Source: Phialophora verrucosa
Lineage: Eukaryota > Ascomycota > Eurotiomycetes > Chaetothyriales > Herpotrichiellaceae
DNA length: 64,000 nucleotides
Reading direction: 5' to 3'
Assembly: GCA_002099365.1 (NCBI GenBank)
Contig: MSED01000003.1
Location: 372,001 to 436,000, forward strand
Within the stretch, counting starts at the first letter, position 1, and each line of letters starts with the position of its first letter. Both the position numbers and the translations under genes were made by a program. Of the stretch, positions 54,177-64,000 are shown piece after piece. The notes beneath the pieces were generated by a model. It did no database searches. It was not told the origin of the DNA and saw nothing but the letters and a program-made list of their open reading frames with translations.

Positions 54177-57100
54177 GGTGATGTCGACAACGAGAGAGTC
54201 GAACTGCCCAAGCCGTGAAGGTTGATGTTGGGTGAGGGAGGGAGAAACTCTGGCGATAGAGGCCTGACGGGCACCAGCGTAGTGAAGAGGATTGCGCCGC
54301 GAAGAGAGGAGAGAGGTGGAAGGGATAGGTAGAGCAGACAGCGGGAGAAAAAGAGTCAATCTATTTCTGGGAGAGCAGCGTGCACAGCAGCGACAGCTCG
54401 TCTGGCACCGGGACAGCCAAACTTGACCAGGATGAGACCTGCTCTGTCACCAAAGCGTGTGCCAGGTGCAGTAGTAGTATTGTCGTAGGCCGGGTGGGAG
54501 CAAGGGATCTTCGACTAAAGATCCCGTTGGCGCGTAACAGACGAGTATTCCGTGAGAGAGACCGACCAGCGGGGAACGGCTGAAGTGCCGTAAGGGGAGT
54601 GGACAATTGAGGCGCCTGACGACTGGGACCAACGACTGGCCAACGATAAGTGTGTAAGTGAGAAGCAGAGAAATGGGATGGGATGTTGTCAGTGGTGGAA
54701 GGATCGGTTTGGAGGGCGTTAAACCGGCGAGGTGAGGGCAAAGTGAAGGCGAGGTGACGGCACCCTTGTCGTTCGTTCTTGCCGCCTGGCGGCTAAAGTG
54801 GAGAAGGAGCCTGGTGGGGCGTATGAAGGCTGAGCTCGGCCACCGCTTGATTGGCTATCGGGGCGCTGCTTTCACCACTCCAGCTTCGCCTTGGGGACCT
54901 TGATTCGCTCGACGGGCCTGTACCTGTGACTTGCGAGCAAGACTGCAGGCGGCAGACTGGATATCGATTGTGGTTACTCCCCTCGCGCGTTTCCGCTGTG
55001 CTGAGAATGCTTTTGTTTGTCTTTCCGCCTGGCCGGATTTGCGGTCGGCTCTTTGAACAGTCCGGTGATAGGTCGAGTGGGCGTGTGGCTGGGTCTCGTT
55101 GGGTCCTGAGCTCGACGTTGCCGGAGAAGAGACCTGCTCTGATGTGGTGCGAGCTGTTGAGGCGCTGTGCCTCCGATCCTAGGCCAAAGGCGCAATAGTA
55201 CGAGTTGCAAGGTGAGAGGGCAGGGAGGGGAAGATGTATGCTGTGAATGTCCCTGAAGTCTGTTTACCTTCTAGTGCGTGCCATCGCATTTATCTATTAT
55301 GCTGGCAAGCCGCTGGCCACCTGGCCGTCCCCGTTGCTCGGTGCGGCTTGTTTTTAACATGACATTATAACTCACCACAACTGGGCGCTATATCATCTCA
55401 GGTGTTCTTCTGATTCGTCGCAGCTTGGTGAGAGTGAAGAAGGCTGACTGGTCGGGTGAAGGATTCGCAGCCTTGAGCGCGCGGTACCATAAATCATCGT
55501 CCCGCCCATGCCAGTCAGGCGCTATAGCACATCCATTCACTGACTGGTCAGTCCCGAGTCCTCGATCTTTGTGTCTGCCATTGCATGCCTCTTCTGTGGT
55601 CAAGTCCTAGCAGAGCGCGCGCAATTGTCGCTTGGATCCAACAGATTGGTTTCGATCATCTCGCACTGAGGCAAGTGCAACTTGTCTCAGAGCATCATAT
55701 ACGTGGCCCAATCAGCCTGTCGGACTGCTGGAAGAGGATTCCAGTCTCCCGAGGAAGTCGCGCCAGATCTGTGATGAATATCAAGCAGAGGGCGTTTGAT
55801 AACTCTGATTCGTGTCATAGCCGGGGACGGTTGTCACGGCCTTGATTGAACAGCCTTACGGGCCTCCCCCTCCTCAACACAATGACGCACATGCACATTC
55901 GGCTCTCATGAACCACGAGTTCGTTACCCCGGGATTGGTACGATTGGCGGGAGGGGAGGACCAATCGGGGAGGTTATCTGGGGTCTAGTCAGGGAAACAC
56001 TTGCATGAACCGAAGCGCTCAAAGTGGTGGGAAGAGCTGAGCTCATGACATGCAGGACATGGTTGCTGGTGATGATTCCAGCAGCATTGCCAAAATCTCC
56101 CATTGGCGCTCCTTTCAAACCCTCGTTACAAATACGAAGTGTTCTTTGGGAGCCTTTGCGTCAGCAGTCGTTGTCCTTTTGTGGCTGGCGGTTCTTGCAC
56201 TCACAATGCAACGCCCACAGGTCGCATCCCTGACGATGCTCGCAGCTCGGAAGTTCTAGACTCCCATGCCCATGGAGGGAGTCGAAGACCGCACGCCGAA
56301 TGAGCGAATCAATGCCGAACATTGCTTGGAAAAGTGAGGGCACCCATCATGTCCCAAAGCCCACGAACCTTCTTTTCACGGCGAACACATCCGCAACGTG
56401 ACTGAACGAATGTTACCTTTTACCGTTCACGGAGTGCGCGTACGAAGAGCATCCGGGCCATAGTTATGCACGATCGTCTATTACATCGACCTGTTCATTC
56501 CCAGACACCTTGAATAAGTTGCACTTCGTCTCCACATCCTCTCCAGCCCCTCTGTTCGTTTGCCCGTCCCTTGGAAGGATTACATCCATTAGCGAGATCA
56601 CTTGCCTGAGTGTTTTGCAAACGGTATGCCTAGATTCTCCCTCTTTGGACATGGACTCGTCATCTGTCACATCATAGGATCTTCCTCGGAGGCGCTTAAT
56701 TGTGATCACACTTGAAGTGCTTGCGCCGAGGAACGAGGGAATTGGTGGTTGGCTCCTCCACTCAATAAATTCGCTGCGTACTCGTGTTGATAACCAGACC
56801 CGAACAGTTGGGCAGACTTCCGACTGGACTTCATTTCATAGACCTAGAATTGGTTGTCAACTATCAATGGCTGGCGAAGGCACGTGTCCGAGAGAAGTGC
56901 AATAAGGCCGAAGAGGCTAGAGCCTGACGTGAGAAACCATGCCGTATGATTCTGGATGATCCTTGAGTCACGGCGAGCTTGGGTGCTGCCGAGACCAGCT
57001 TGGGCGGCCAGATACTAGAATCAAAGTTAGGCATAAGTAAAATTGAATCCTTTGCCGTTTTCCGGAGATACAATACTTGGTCCGCTCCGCTTCTCTCAGA

Positions 57101-58298
57101 ACCAGCTGCAAGTTCCCGTGTCAGATGTGTTCATTGCCACGAATTGGATTCGCCGATTGTTGCGTGAACACCAATACATGTCCGAGAAAGTAGTGTTCGA
57201 CCTGACGTCTGGCGCTACGACGAAGCAAGAAACATGCCCAAGGACCCTGGAGCTCGACAAGGACATCACCATCCATCGTTGCTGGGAGCAAAGGCCACTA
57301 GATTAGATCCCTGCTGTCTCACTCAGTGGTCTCTCGTTCTCATTGCGTCAGCAGTCTCCGACAAAAGGTAGGTAGTGTGAGCAGGCCGTTCATGCCTCGC
57401 TGGCAAACAAACATGAAGACGGAGCGGCGAGCCCCACAGGTCGATCTTTTCGTCGAGAAGTTCTCGGCCAGCGCTTGAACAAAGCTGGTCTGGCGATCCA
57501 CGGCGTCCTCCAAACCAACAATTGCCAAAGAACGTCCTGCATCGTGATCAAACTATCAGTTTCGTTGTAATCTTCGATGTATACTCCTCAACTCCCGTCT
57601 GTCAAAGTCAGCCGAGGCGAATTCAAAGAGTGCTGATCCAAGAAGCAAGTCCATCGGCGCCTGACCTCTCGGGTCATAGCCACAAACTGCCCATTCACGG
57701 CCAGAATAGTCAGTCGAGGATTTGAGAGGTTGAGAAGGAGTTAGGTACACGCATTGAGGCGGGCACAGCGACTGGAAGACATATGCGACACTATTGAATT
57801 GACATCCACAGGATCCGCATAATATTTGCAAGCCCCGTGCTGCGTGGGCCTTCCTGGCGAACCCACTGTCTCCCATACCGACTCGTCTCTGCTAGAATCA
57901 CATCAGCGATATGGCACAGCTCACTCCACCTAAAAAGCGTTCGGAGCTTCGACCTCCCCAAACAAGCACAGGCGAGTCGCTTGCCTGGTTTTGGATGTCG
58001 ACATCTGGAGAAATCCGCGGTCGTTTCACCAGCACGAAAAATCAGAACCACTAACTGTCCTGCACCGGAGACCCGAGCCTCTCCGGGGTACTACGAGTAG
58101 TAGCCTTATACCGAGGTACGAGAACAAGTAGGGAAGAGTTTGACGAGGCAAGGCTGAAGTGGGCCCGAAGAAATCCCGCCGAACTGGGGCCCCTCAGCGA
58201 TTCAGCCCCACCAATCAACACTTCCCAATTGTTTCTGCTTCGGCGAGCTATTCAACATCCCACCAAAGCGAGGACAACGGTCTTCAGCACCCATAACC
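54177..58298. other. 4.1-kb spacer without a recognised gene
   Basis: The longest gene-poor stretch of the window. It holds the upstream region of the disordered protein and the BIO2 promoter; an ACCAATCA CCAAT-type box lies about 90 bp before the BIO2 ATG. Isolated protein-like minus-strand segments occur at about 57876-57340, such as DYSGREWAVCGYDPRGQ and LAIVGLEDAVDRQTSFVQAL. They are broken by stops and are not recognised. No RNA gene or transposon seen. Confidence 0.4.
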
Positions 58299-59582
58299 AT
58301 GGAGCTGGCAAAGATGAGCAGGCGCGTGGCTGGCAGAGCCACCAGCAGGCTATCTTCAGTGCGCTATTACAGCATTGTCCACGATGTACCTCGAGTCGCT
58401 GCCAGTCTCTCTCAGAGTCCACCTCCACCACCAACACAGGGGCAGTCGGTGTTCGACCAGGCAGTCAATGCCAGAATCCCCAGGAACAATTGGACAAAGG
58501 AGGAGATTACGGAGATACACCAAAAACCCCTGATGGAACTGGCTTTCGCCGCAGTATGTTCACATATACTTAGACAGGCTTCCTACTGACGAGTATTCCA
58601 GGGGACTGTCCACCGTCGATTCCACAAACCCTCAGCGGTGCAGTTATGTACACTCATGAACATCAAGACCGGCGGTTGCACAGAGGACTGCTCCTACTGC
58701 GCCCAGTCCTCGCGATACAAGACAAACCTACAGGCGACCAAATTGTCCACCGTTGACTCCGTCATCGAGGCGGCAAAGGTTGCCAAAGCCAACGGTTCCA
58801 ATAGATTCTGCATGGGAGCCGCCTGGAGAGACATGCGCGGCCGAACACGGGGATTGAAGAACATTGTTGAAATGGTCAAAGGAGTTCGTGGTCTGGGCAT
58901 GGAAGCCTGCGTCACCCTGGGCATGCTCGACAAGCAACAAGCCCGTGAACTGAAGGAAGCTGGGTTGACAGCATACAACCACAACATCGACACCTCGAGA
59001 GAACACTATCCCAACGTCATCACCACACGAAGCTACGACGAGCGATTGCAAACACTGGAGAATGTGCGAGAAGCAGGCATCCACGTCTGCAGTGGTGGCA
59101 TCCTAGGTCTGGGAGAGACACCCGCGACCGACCACGTCGGACTCATTTACACGCTCGCGACTTTACCCGAACACCCTGAATCATTCCCGGTCAACAAGCT
59201 CGTGCCGATCAAGGGAACACCCATGTTCGGTCAGGATGCTGTGAAGCTGGAGGACATGGTGCGCTGTATCGCGACCGCTCGCCTGGTCATGCCCAAGACA
59301 ATCATCCGCATTGCAGCTGGTAGAGTAAGTATGCCAGAGTCGGAGCAAATGCTGTGCTTCATGGCAGGCGCCAATGCGATTTTCACCGGCGAGAAGATGT
59401 TGACTACCGAATGCAACGGCTGGGAGCAGGACAAGGACATGTTCGAACGGTGGGGGCTGAGCCCGATGCAGACTGAGGCGAGTAAATTTGTGGAAATTCA
59501 AGAAGAGCCGAAGTTTGAGTCGAGTAGCTTTGCTCACTTCAAGGGGAAGGCCAGTGGTGCTGAGAAAGGCGTCGAAGCATAA
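58299..59582 (+). CDS. BIO2: Biotin synthase
   Basis: Radical SAM enzyme converting dethiobiotin to biotin in mitochondria using [4Fe-4S] and [2Fe-2S] clusters. The exons are 58299-58553 and 58602-59582, with a 48-bp intron, giving 411 residues. The N-terminus is Arg/Ser-rich (SRRVAGRATSRLSSVRYYS), a likely mitochondrial presequence. The radical SAM motif is in GGCTEDCSYCAQSSRYKT (C-x3-C-x2-C). Further conserved parts are FCMGAAWRDMRGR, TLGMLDKQQARELKEAG, YNHNIDTSREHYP, CSGGILGLGET and the Arg ligand of the 2Fe cluster in IRIAAGRVSM. The C-terminal segment ends with the family's GLSPMQTEA region. No other biotin gene is adjacent. Confidence 0.96.
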
Positions 59583-59735
59583 AACATAGACATAAAACTA
59601 CATATGGACCTGACAGAACCCTGAAAATTGTCTGGATGTCTTATCTACTGGGTTTGCTTCAACCGACCCAACCAGACCTGTGCTACACAAATCGGCGGAA
59701 CCTATGATGTGGAGATTGAATGAGGACCACCCGGT

Positions 59736-60215
59736 TTACCAGCTCAACACAGTCCGCCCCTTCAACTTCCGACGCTTCAGCACTTCCCTTCCGCCTTTCG
59801 ACCTTAGTCTTGCCAAATATCCATGCCGCCGTTTCTGGACCCGTCGCGAAGGATTGAATGTATCGCTTCTTCTCCGATATCCGAGCAGGGCGGCGGTTGT
59901 GGAGAAGGACCTTGTTGCAAGAGGCGACAAAGGGCCTATTCGCGACGGTTGTTGTGAAGAGGCTATGGCCGGTCTGAGGGGCGATGAGGTGGGGAGAAAC
60001 GACTGGGTTAAATGCGAACGGAGGGTGAGGTTGTCAAATGCGCGGGTCAAGGAGGTGGCTGGCGTTGAAGGGTAGCTGGATCTCGCGACTGCTGATATTG
60101 ATTGTGGTCCTGTGACTCGTCTGACGGTAGTGAAAGCTCTAGGATGGTAATGATCAGTTCTCTATCGAGTAGATGAAGGAACCGGGCTGCAGGGCTCACC
60201 TTCGACTTGGGACAT
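59736..60215 (-). CDS. MRPL34: Mitochondrial ribosomal protein bL34m
   Basis: Component of the large mitoribosomal subunit. The C-terminal 45 residues are the complete bL34 domain: RRRSDTFNPSRRVQKRRHGY, then LARLRSKGGREVLKRRKLKG. This region is very basic and matches the bacterial family. It is preceded by RSFSTTAALLGY, a typical presequence end. My model uses a 16-nt first exon (60215-60200) and a 108-bp intron to 60092, giving 123 residues starting MSQVEAVARS. No ATG opens the second-exon frame, so a short upstream exon is needed. The exact start is the weak part of this model. Divergent from STE24 with 313 bp between starts. Confidence 0.82.
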
Positions 60216-60528
60216 GGTGAACCTTTATGCGGGATGGCATGCTATCGAAAATACATTTGACCACACGGCCACAGAGTCGACACATGGTAGCAGGGATTTC
60301 AGCACGGGTATGATGTTACTGCACGAACAACTATGGGGAGACAACAGAATGGAACAAAGACAAATCGAATTGCAACGGCCTTCAGCCTCGTCGGAATACG
60401 CCGCCGCATTGAGCTGCGTGGCGCAAGCATGGCGCCCAGTGTTCGTCTGGGACGCATGCTCGTTCACCCTGCACTCGCATCTCCTGCTTCCTCCATTCCT
60501 TCAGTCTCTGTAATCTTGTTGGAGGAAG
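60216..60528. promoter_or_regulatory. Compact divergent promoter MRPL34 / STE24
   Basis: A 313-bp head-to-head spacer between the two modelled starts. No defined site assigned. Confidence 0.45.
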
Positions 60529-62116
60529 ATGGCTTCTCTACTGGGGCTGCTGAGCGACTTCCCTCGTGTTCGTTCTCTCCGCCCACTCCATATGATGGCC
60601 CCTCACTAACTGTGACCCTCCTACAGCGGCTTGCAGTCTTCCTCGATCGGCCAGGCTTCCCGTGGAAGAAATTAATCCTGGGCTTCTCTCTTGGTCAATA
60701 CGTTCTCGAGGGTCTCCTCTCGCTGAGACAATACAAGGTCCTGCAAAAGAAGAAACCACCAAAGACGCTGGAAGACGAGATCTCGCAAGATGTCTTTGAC
60801 CGGAGTCAAGTATGCGCCAGGCGTCCATCGACGACGCAAGTCCCTATACTGACCTCTCTGCACAGGCATACGGCCGCGCAAAGGCAAAGTTTGGCTTCTT
60901 CTCCGGCCTCTACTCGCAGATATCGAATGTCCTCTTCGTCCAGTACGATGTCTACCCCAAGCTGTGGTCCTTGACAGGTCTTTGGCTGGCCCGTTACCTA
61001 CCCGAGCGCTTCTCCGGCGAGATCTCGCATTCAGTGCTCTTCATCTTCACGTTCAGCCTTCTCTCGCAGATTCTATCCTTGCCACCGTCGTACTACAGCA
61101 CGTTTGTGTTGGAAGAGAAGTTCGGGTTCAACAAGCAGACGGTCAAACTATGGATCACGGATATGCTGAAAGGCCAGGCGTTGATGGTTGTGCTGGGAAC
61201 ACCCATCCTCAGCGCCTTCCTCAAGATCATTCAGGTCACGGGCACGAGGTTTTTCTACTACCTGTGGCTGTTTGGAATTGTGGTTCAGCTGTTCGCAATC
61301 ACCATCTATCCGATCTTCATTCTCCCGCTGTTCAACAAGCTCTCGCCGCTCGAGCCGGGCGAACTCAAATCTGGAGTGGAAGCGCTGTCACAAAGACTGA
61401 AGTTCCCACTGAAGTCGCTCTTTGTGATTGATGGAAGCAAACGCAGCGCACATAGCAATGCCTATTTCTTCGGTCTGCCATGGAAAAAGCACATTGTCAT
61501 CTACGACACACTGATCGAGAAGAGCGAGCCGCAAGAGGTGGTTGCAGTGTTGGGCCATGAGCTAGGCCATTGGAGCCTGGCGCACACGACCAAACTGTTC
61601 GCCATTGCACAGGTACATACCTCACTCCGCCATGACTCTCCTGATACTGACCGAGGCTAGTTCCACATGTTCTACATCTTCGCACTCTTCAGTGTGTTCA
61701 TCGACAACCATTCGCTCTACTCCTCCTTTGGCTTCCACCAGACCCACCCCATAATAATCGGGTTTATATTATTCTCCGACGCGCTTGCCCCCATGGACGC
61801 CGTCGTCAAACTCGGTATGAACGTGCTTTCGCGGAAATTCGAATTCGAGGCCGACAAATTCGCCAAAGACCTGGGCTATGAGAACGAGCTTGCCAGGAGT
61901 TTGATCAAGTTACAGGTGCAGAATTTGAGTACTATGGACGCGGACTGGATGTATGCCAGTTACCACTACAGCCATCCGATTTTGGCTGAGAGACTAGCGG
62001 CGTTGGGCTGGAAGAGCAGTAAGGGAGAGTGCAAGGGCGTGAATGGTAGGATTGTCGAGTTGGATGAGAAGGCCGTGGATGCGGATGTGGTCAAAGCGAG
62101 TCAGCGAGAACTGTGA
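60529..62116 (+). CDS. STE24: CAAX prenyl protease 1 (Ste24)
   Basis: Zinc metalloprotease of the ER/nuclear envelope that removes -AAX after prenylation and further processes a-factor-like precursors. The exons are 60529-60567, 60627-60809, 60866-61612 and 61661-62116, giving 474 residues. The first intron (GTTCGT donor, CACTAAC branch) links MASLLGLLSDFPR to RLAVFLDRPGFPWKKLILGF. Several membrane helices are visible (HSVLFIFTFSLLSQIL, FYYLWLFGIVVQLFAITIYP). The zinc motif is HELGH within VVAVLGHELGHWSLAHT. The third zinc ligand Glu lies in EFEADKFAKDLGY. SHPILAERLAALGW near the end is also conserved. All catalytic residues are intact. Functionally linked to BET2 only through general prenylation. 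Confidence 0.95.
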
Positions 62117-62523
62117 TGCTTCGGCCATCTGTCTAAACCACGCGATATGCTGTCAGATTGCACAACCATATGATATGAAATGTGATCTGAAATAAGGCTC
62201 AACGTCAGGATGGAGGGTGTCTCGGGAAAAGAAGCTAAAGGTAGGCGAATGCGTGTGTCCACAATACACGTACTCTGCAAAATTGCCTTGCGTCTACAAA
62301 TCTGGCGGGCCAGATGAAGGCAGACATGCAGCCCGCCGCACCGTCTCCCAACGGCCACTCGAATATCCCCTCAAGGTGGGAGGTCTCGTTCACGAGCATC
62401 GTGAAGGATATAGATAAGACAAGGTGGCGCAAGCTCGCATTTCCATGATTGAAGATTAGGACATATTGTGAACTCTCTTCTCGAAGCCCGAGTGCTCAGA
62501 TGCTACGTTTGGCACTGTCTTTT
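62117..62523. other. Intergenic, convergent gene ends
   Basis: 407 bp between the STE24 and RPA14-like 3' ends. Nothing recognised. Confidence 0.5.
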
Positions 62524-63714
62524 TCACGACTCGGCCTTCTTTTTCAGCCTTTGCTCCTCCCTACCTTTCTTGCTCTCCTGATGCCTCAGCCTCTTCAGCT
62601 TCCTCCTTTCGTCTCTGCTTAGCGCTTGGGAGACCGCCTCTTTATCCTCGGCACGCTTGCTAACTTGGCTGCTCTTCTCAGGCATACTGTCCGCCATGTC
62701 GGTACCGACGTCTCCGTCCTGGTCCTCTTCATGTCCCCGGCCCTGTGATTTCACTTTCTTGTCCGTCTTGTTCGTCTTTTTATTCTTGCTGCTTTGGTCC
62801 GCATTTCGCATTTGATCAACAGGCTCCATCTCGTCGATATGGCTCGCACTTTTCCCCGGCCTCGCCTTCTTCCCTTTCTTCCCAGTCTTGACCCTCGGGT
62901 CTATGAGCTCGCCGGTTCCCTCGACCCGGATACTCACTAGTCGGCTCTCCTCTTCCGGCCCACTCGGCTGTTTCAAACCCGCCCCGGGATGTCTTGCCTC
63001 GTCAACCTCGTTTCGTGCATCGAACTCCTGGAAATCTAAGTCGTCTTCCCCTCCCGCATCATTTTGTCCGGCCTCATAGAGGCCCTCGGTTTGGCCGTCT
63101 CCCCCCGCGGCCTCATTGTGATTCACTTCGTGTCGCCCTAATGCGTAGACCGCAGGGTCTTGCCACTCGTTGTCGTCTTCAGCCGCGAGAGTAGCTTTCA
63201 GAACGGCCCCGCCGGTGGGATCACCTGCGCGTTCGTTGTCGGGCATGGCAATTATGTCCTGACTATGGGTTTGGTTTTGGTTTCGGCTTCGGCTTTGTTT
63301 CTGTTTCTTGGATGTGGGCGTCCGGGACACGTCGTCGGGAACGCCATCCTGGTCGAGGGCCAGACTTCGCTTTATACCCCTTCTGTCCTGCTCCGTCTGG
63401 GAGGCGTCTAGTTCTGCGGACTCATCCGCCGTGGCATTCTCGTCCAGCACCTTCAGTCCACCGCCTACTCGCTCGCCTTCGATGCCCTTGAGGATTCTCT
63501 TGAGATGGCTTAACGTCAGATTCGGCGCGCTTGAACTGGACAGCGCCTGGGGGCCGCGCTCTGTCAGTGTCGAGTCCGGCCTGTATGCGGCGTCGTTTTC
63601 CGCGCGCTCAAGGAAGCTGGCGAGCAGGGTGTGGGCTTGGAGGTGGGTCAGCCGAGTGGTGGAGTGGTGGATATAGGGCGGCTGGGGGTTCAGCCCGGCG
63701 GCGGAGGACGACAT
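62524..63714 (-). CDS. RPA14/Ker1-like RNA polymerase I subunit (probable)
   Basis: Single-exon protein of 396 residues from the ATG at 63714, the first plausible start after the upstream open frame. The N-terminal ~95 residues carry PYIHHSTTRLTHLQAHTLL, ASFLERAEND and later NLTLSHLKRILKGIEGE. This is the A14-type pattern: an IHxTxL strand, a helix, then a late SxLKRIxxxxxG helix, as in yeast Rpa14 and fission yeast Ker1. The remaining ~300 residues are disordered, with acidic blocks and a Lys/Arg-rich end (DERRKLKRLRHQESKKG). A long charged tail is also known for Ker1. If right, it forms the Pol I stalk with an A43-type subunit. The assignment is from motif memory and should be tested. Confidence 0.5.
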   Translation of the reverse strand: MSSSAAGLNPQPPYIHHSTTRLTHLQAHTLLASFLERAENDAAYRPDSTLTERGPQALSSSSAPNLTLSHLKRILKGIEGERVGGGLKVLDENATADESAELDASQTEQDRRGIKRSLALDQDGVPDDVSRTPTSKKQKQSRSRNQNQTHSQDIIAMPDNERAGDPTGGAVLKATLAAEDDNEWQDPAVYALGRHEVNHNEAAGGDGQTEGLYEAGQNDAGGEDDLDFQEFDARNEVDEARHPGAGLKQPSGPEEESRLVSIRVEGTGELIDPRVKTGKKGKKARPGKSASHIDEMEPVDQMRNADQSSKNKKTNKTDKKVKSQGRGHEEDQDGDVGTDMADSMPEKSSQVSKRAEDKEAVSQALSRDERRKLKRLRHQESKKGREEQRLKKKAES

Positions 63715-64000
63715 TGTCGCGGCTGAAGAGTCAAAGAGAGAGGTAGTACGAGGAAGGAAGCATGGATATGTAGCGAGTACGGCCGGTAGTGTTCGAGGTT
63801 TGTCGGCCAAAAAAAATGATGGGCTGTCGATAAGATAAGATCTGGTCAGCCTCGCAGCCTCGCAGCCTCGCCCGCCTTTTCTCCACATCGAAATGGCTCT
63901 CGCTCGTGTTCGCTTCCGGGGGCCGAGCTCGCCGAGGCTCAACAGCAATTGACATCCAAGCATGAAGCAACTACCCCATCGAGCTCACTAGAAGGGAAGT
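63715..64000. other. Upstream region of the RPA14-like gene
   Basis: 286 bp to the end of the window. Open in the frame of the gene but without an earlier supported ATG. Presumed promoter and leader. Confidence 0.4.

Noticed and set aside
58640..60000. BIO2-MRPL34-STE24 region as a biotin or prenylation cluster
   Set aside because: The neighbours have unrelated functions and no further biotin gene is present.
1..64000. tRNA, rRNA, CRISPR, transposon and telomere sequences
   Set aside because: Scanned by eye for T-loop boxes, tandem spaced repeats, transposase or reverse-transcriptase motifs and TTAGGG runs; none convincing. A tRNA scan would be decisive.

Overview
The window looks like nuclear DNA from a filamentous ascomycete (Pezizomycotina). 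Genes are separated by short AT-neutral spacers and carry small introns, mostly 48-110 bp, with GTRNGT-type donors and CTRAC/TACTAAC-like branch sites. The gene set includes a HET-domain protein, a CFEM/GPI-anchored protein, an Atg28-like protein, a SERCA pump and many Ser/Pro/Arg-rich disordered proteins. A Eurotiomycete, possibly of the Chaetothyriales, fits the overall impression. That placement is inference and was not tested. No rRNA, tRNA, transposon, CRISPR, origin or telomere-like sequence was recognised.

Layout, left to right. 0-10 kb: RRS1 (ribosome biogenesis), a RhoGAP protein on the minus strand, BET2 (Rab geranylgeranyltransferase beta) and a zinc-finger protein whose reading frame needs either an odd intron or a frameshift. 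10-20 kb: a CAB4-type phosphopantetheine adenylyltransferase divergent from a WDR68/DCAF7-like WD40 protein, an F-box-like acidic protein and a SERCA-type Ca2+-ATPase. 20-31 kb: a 14-3-3 protein with an 8-nt microexon, a small one-helix protein, an MFS transporter, a HET-domain gene, a CFEM protein and ILM1. 32-44 kb: an eight-exon SDR dehydrogenase, a large disordered protein, a trypsin-fold-like protein, ATG28 and a CCDC90/Fmp32-like mitochondrial protein. 44.6-45.9 kb: a decayed patch holding remnants of a DUF7580/HeLo-like gene and of a PAQR (hemolysin III) gene. 46-54 kb: SHR3, a possible PD-(D/E)XK protein, a secreted SnoaL-like protein, an unresolved coding-like patch and a conserved disordered protein. 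54-64 kb: a 4-kb spacer without a recognised gene, then BIO2, MRPL34 divergent from STE24, and an RPA14/Ker1-like protein.

Most genes are core housekeeping functions: ribosome and RNA polymerase I (RRS1, RPA14-like, MRPL34), prenylation and CAAX processing (BET2, STE24), secretory pathway and membrane functions (SHR3, SERCA, ILM1) and cofactors (CAB4, BIO2). They are not a cluster with one pathway. The accessory elements are the HET gene, the CFEM protein, the SnoaL-like protein, the trypsin-like protein and the pseudogene patch. I found no convincing new multi-gene system. The points most worth checking are the PD-(D/E)XK candidate, the trypsin-fold protein, the pseudogene patch, the zinc-finger reading frame and a strongly over-represented intergenic 9-mer, TACGGAGTA.
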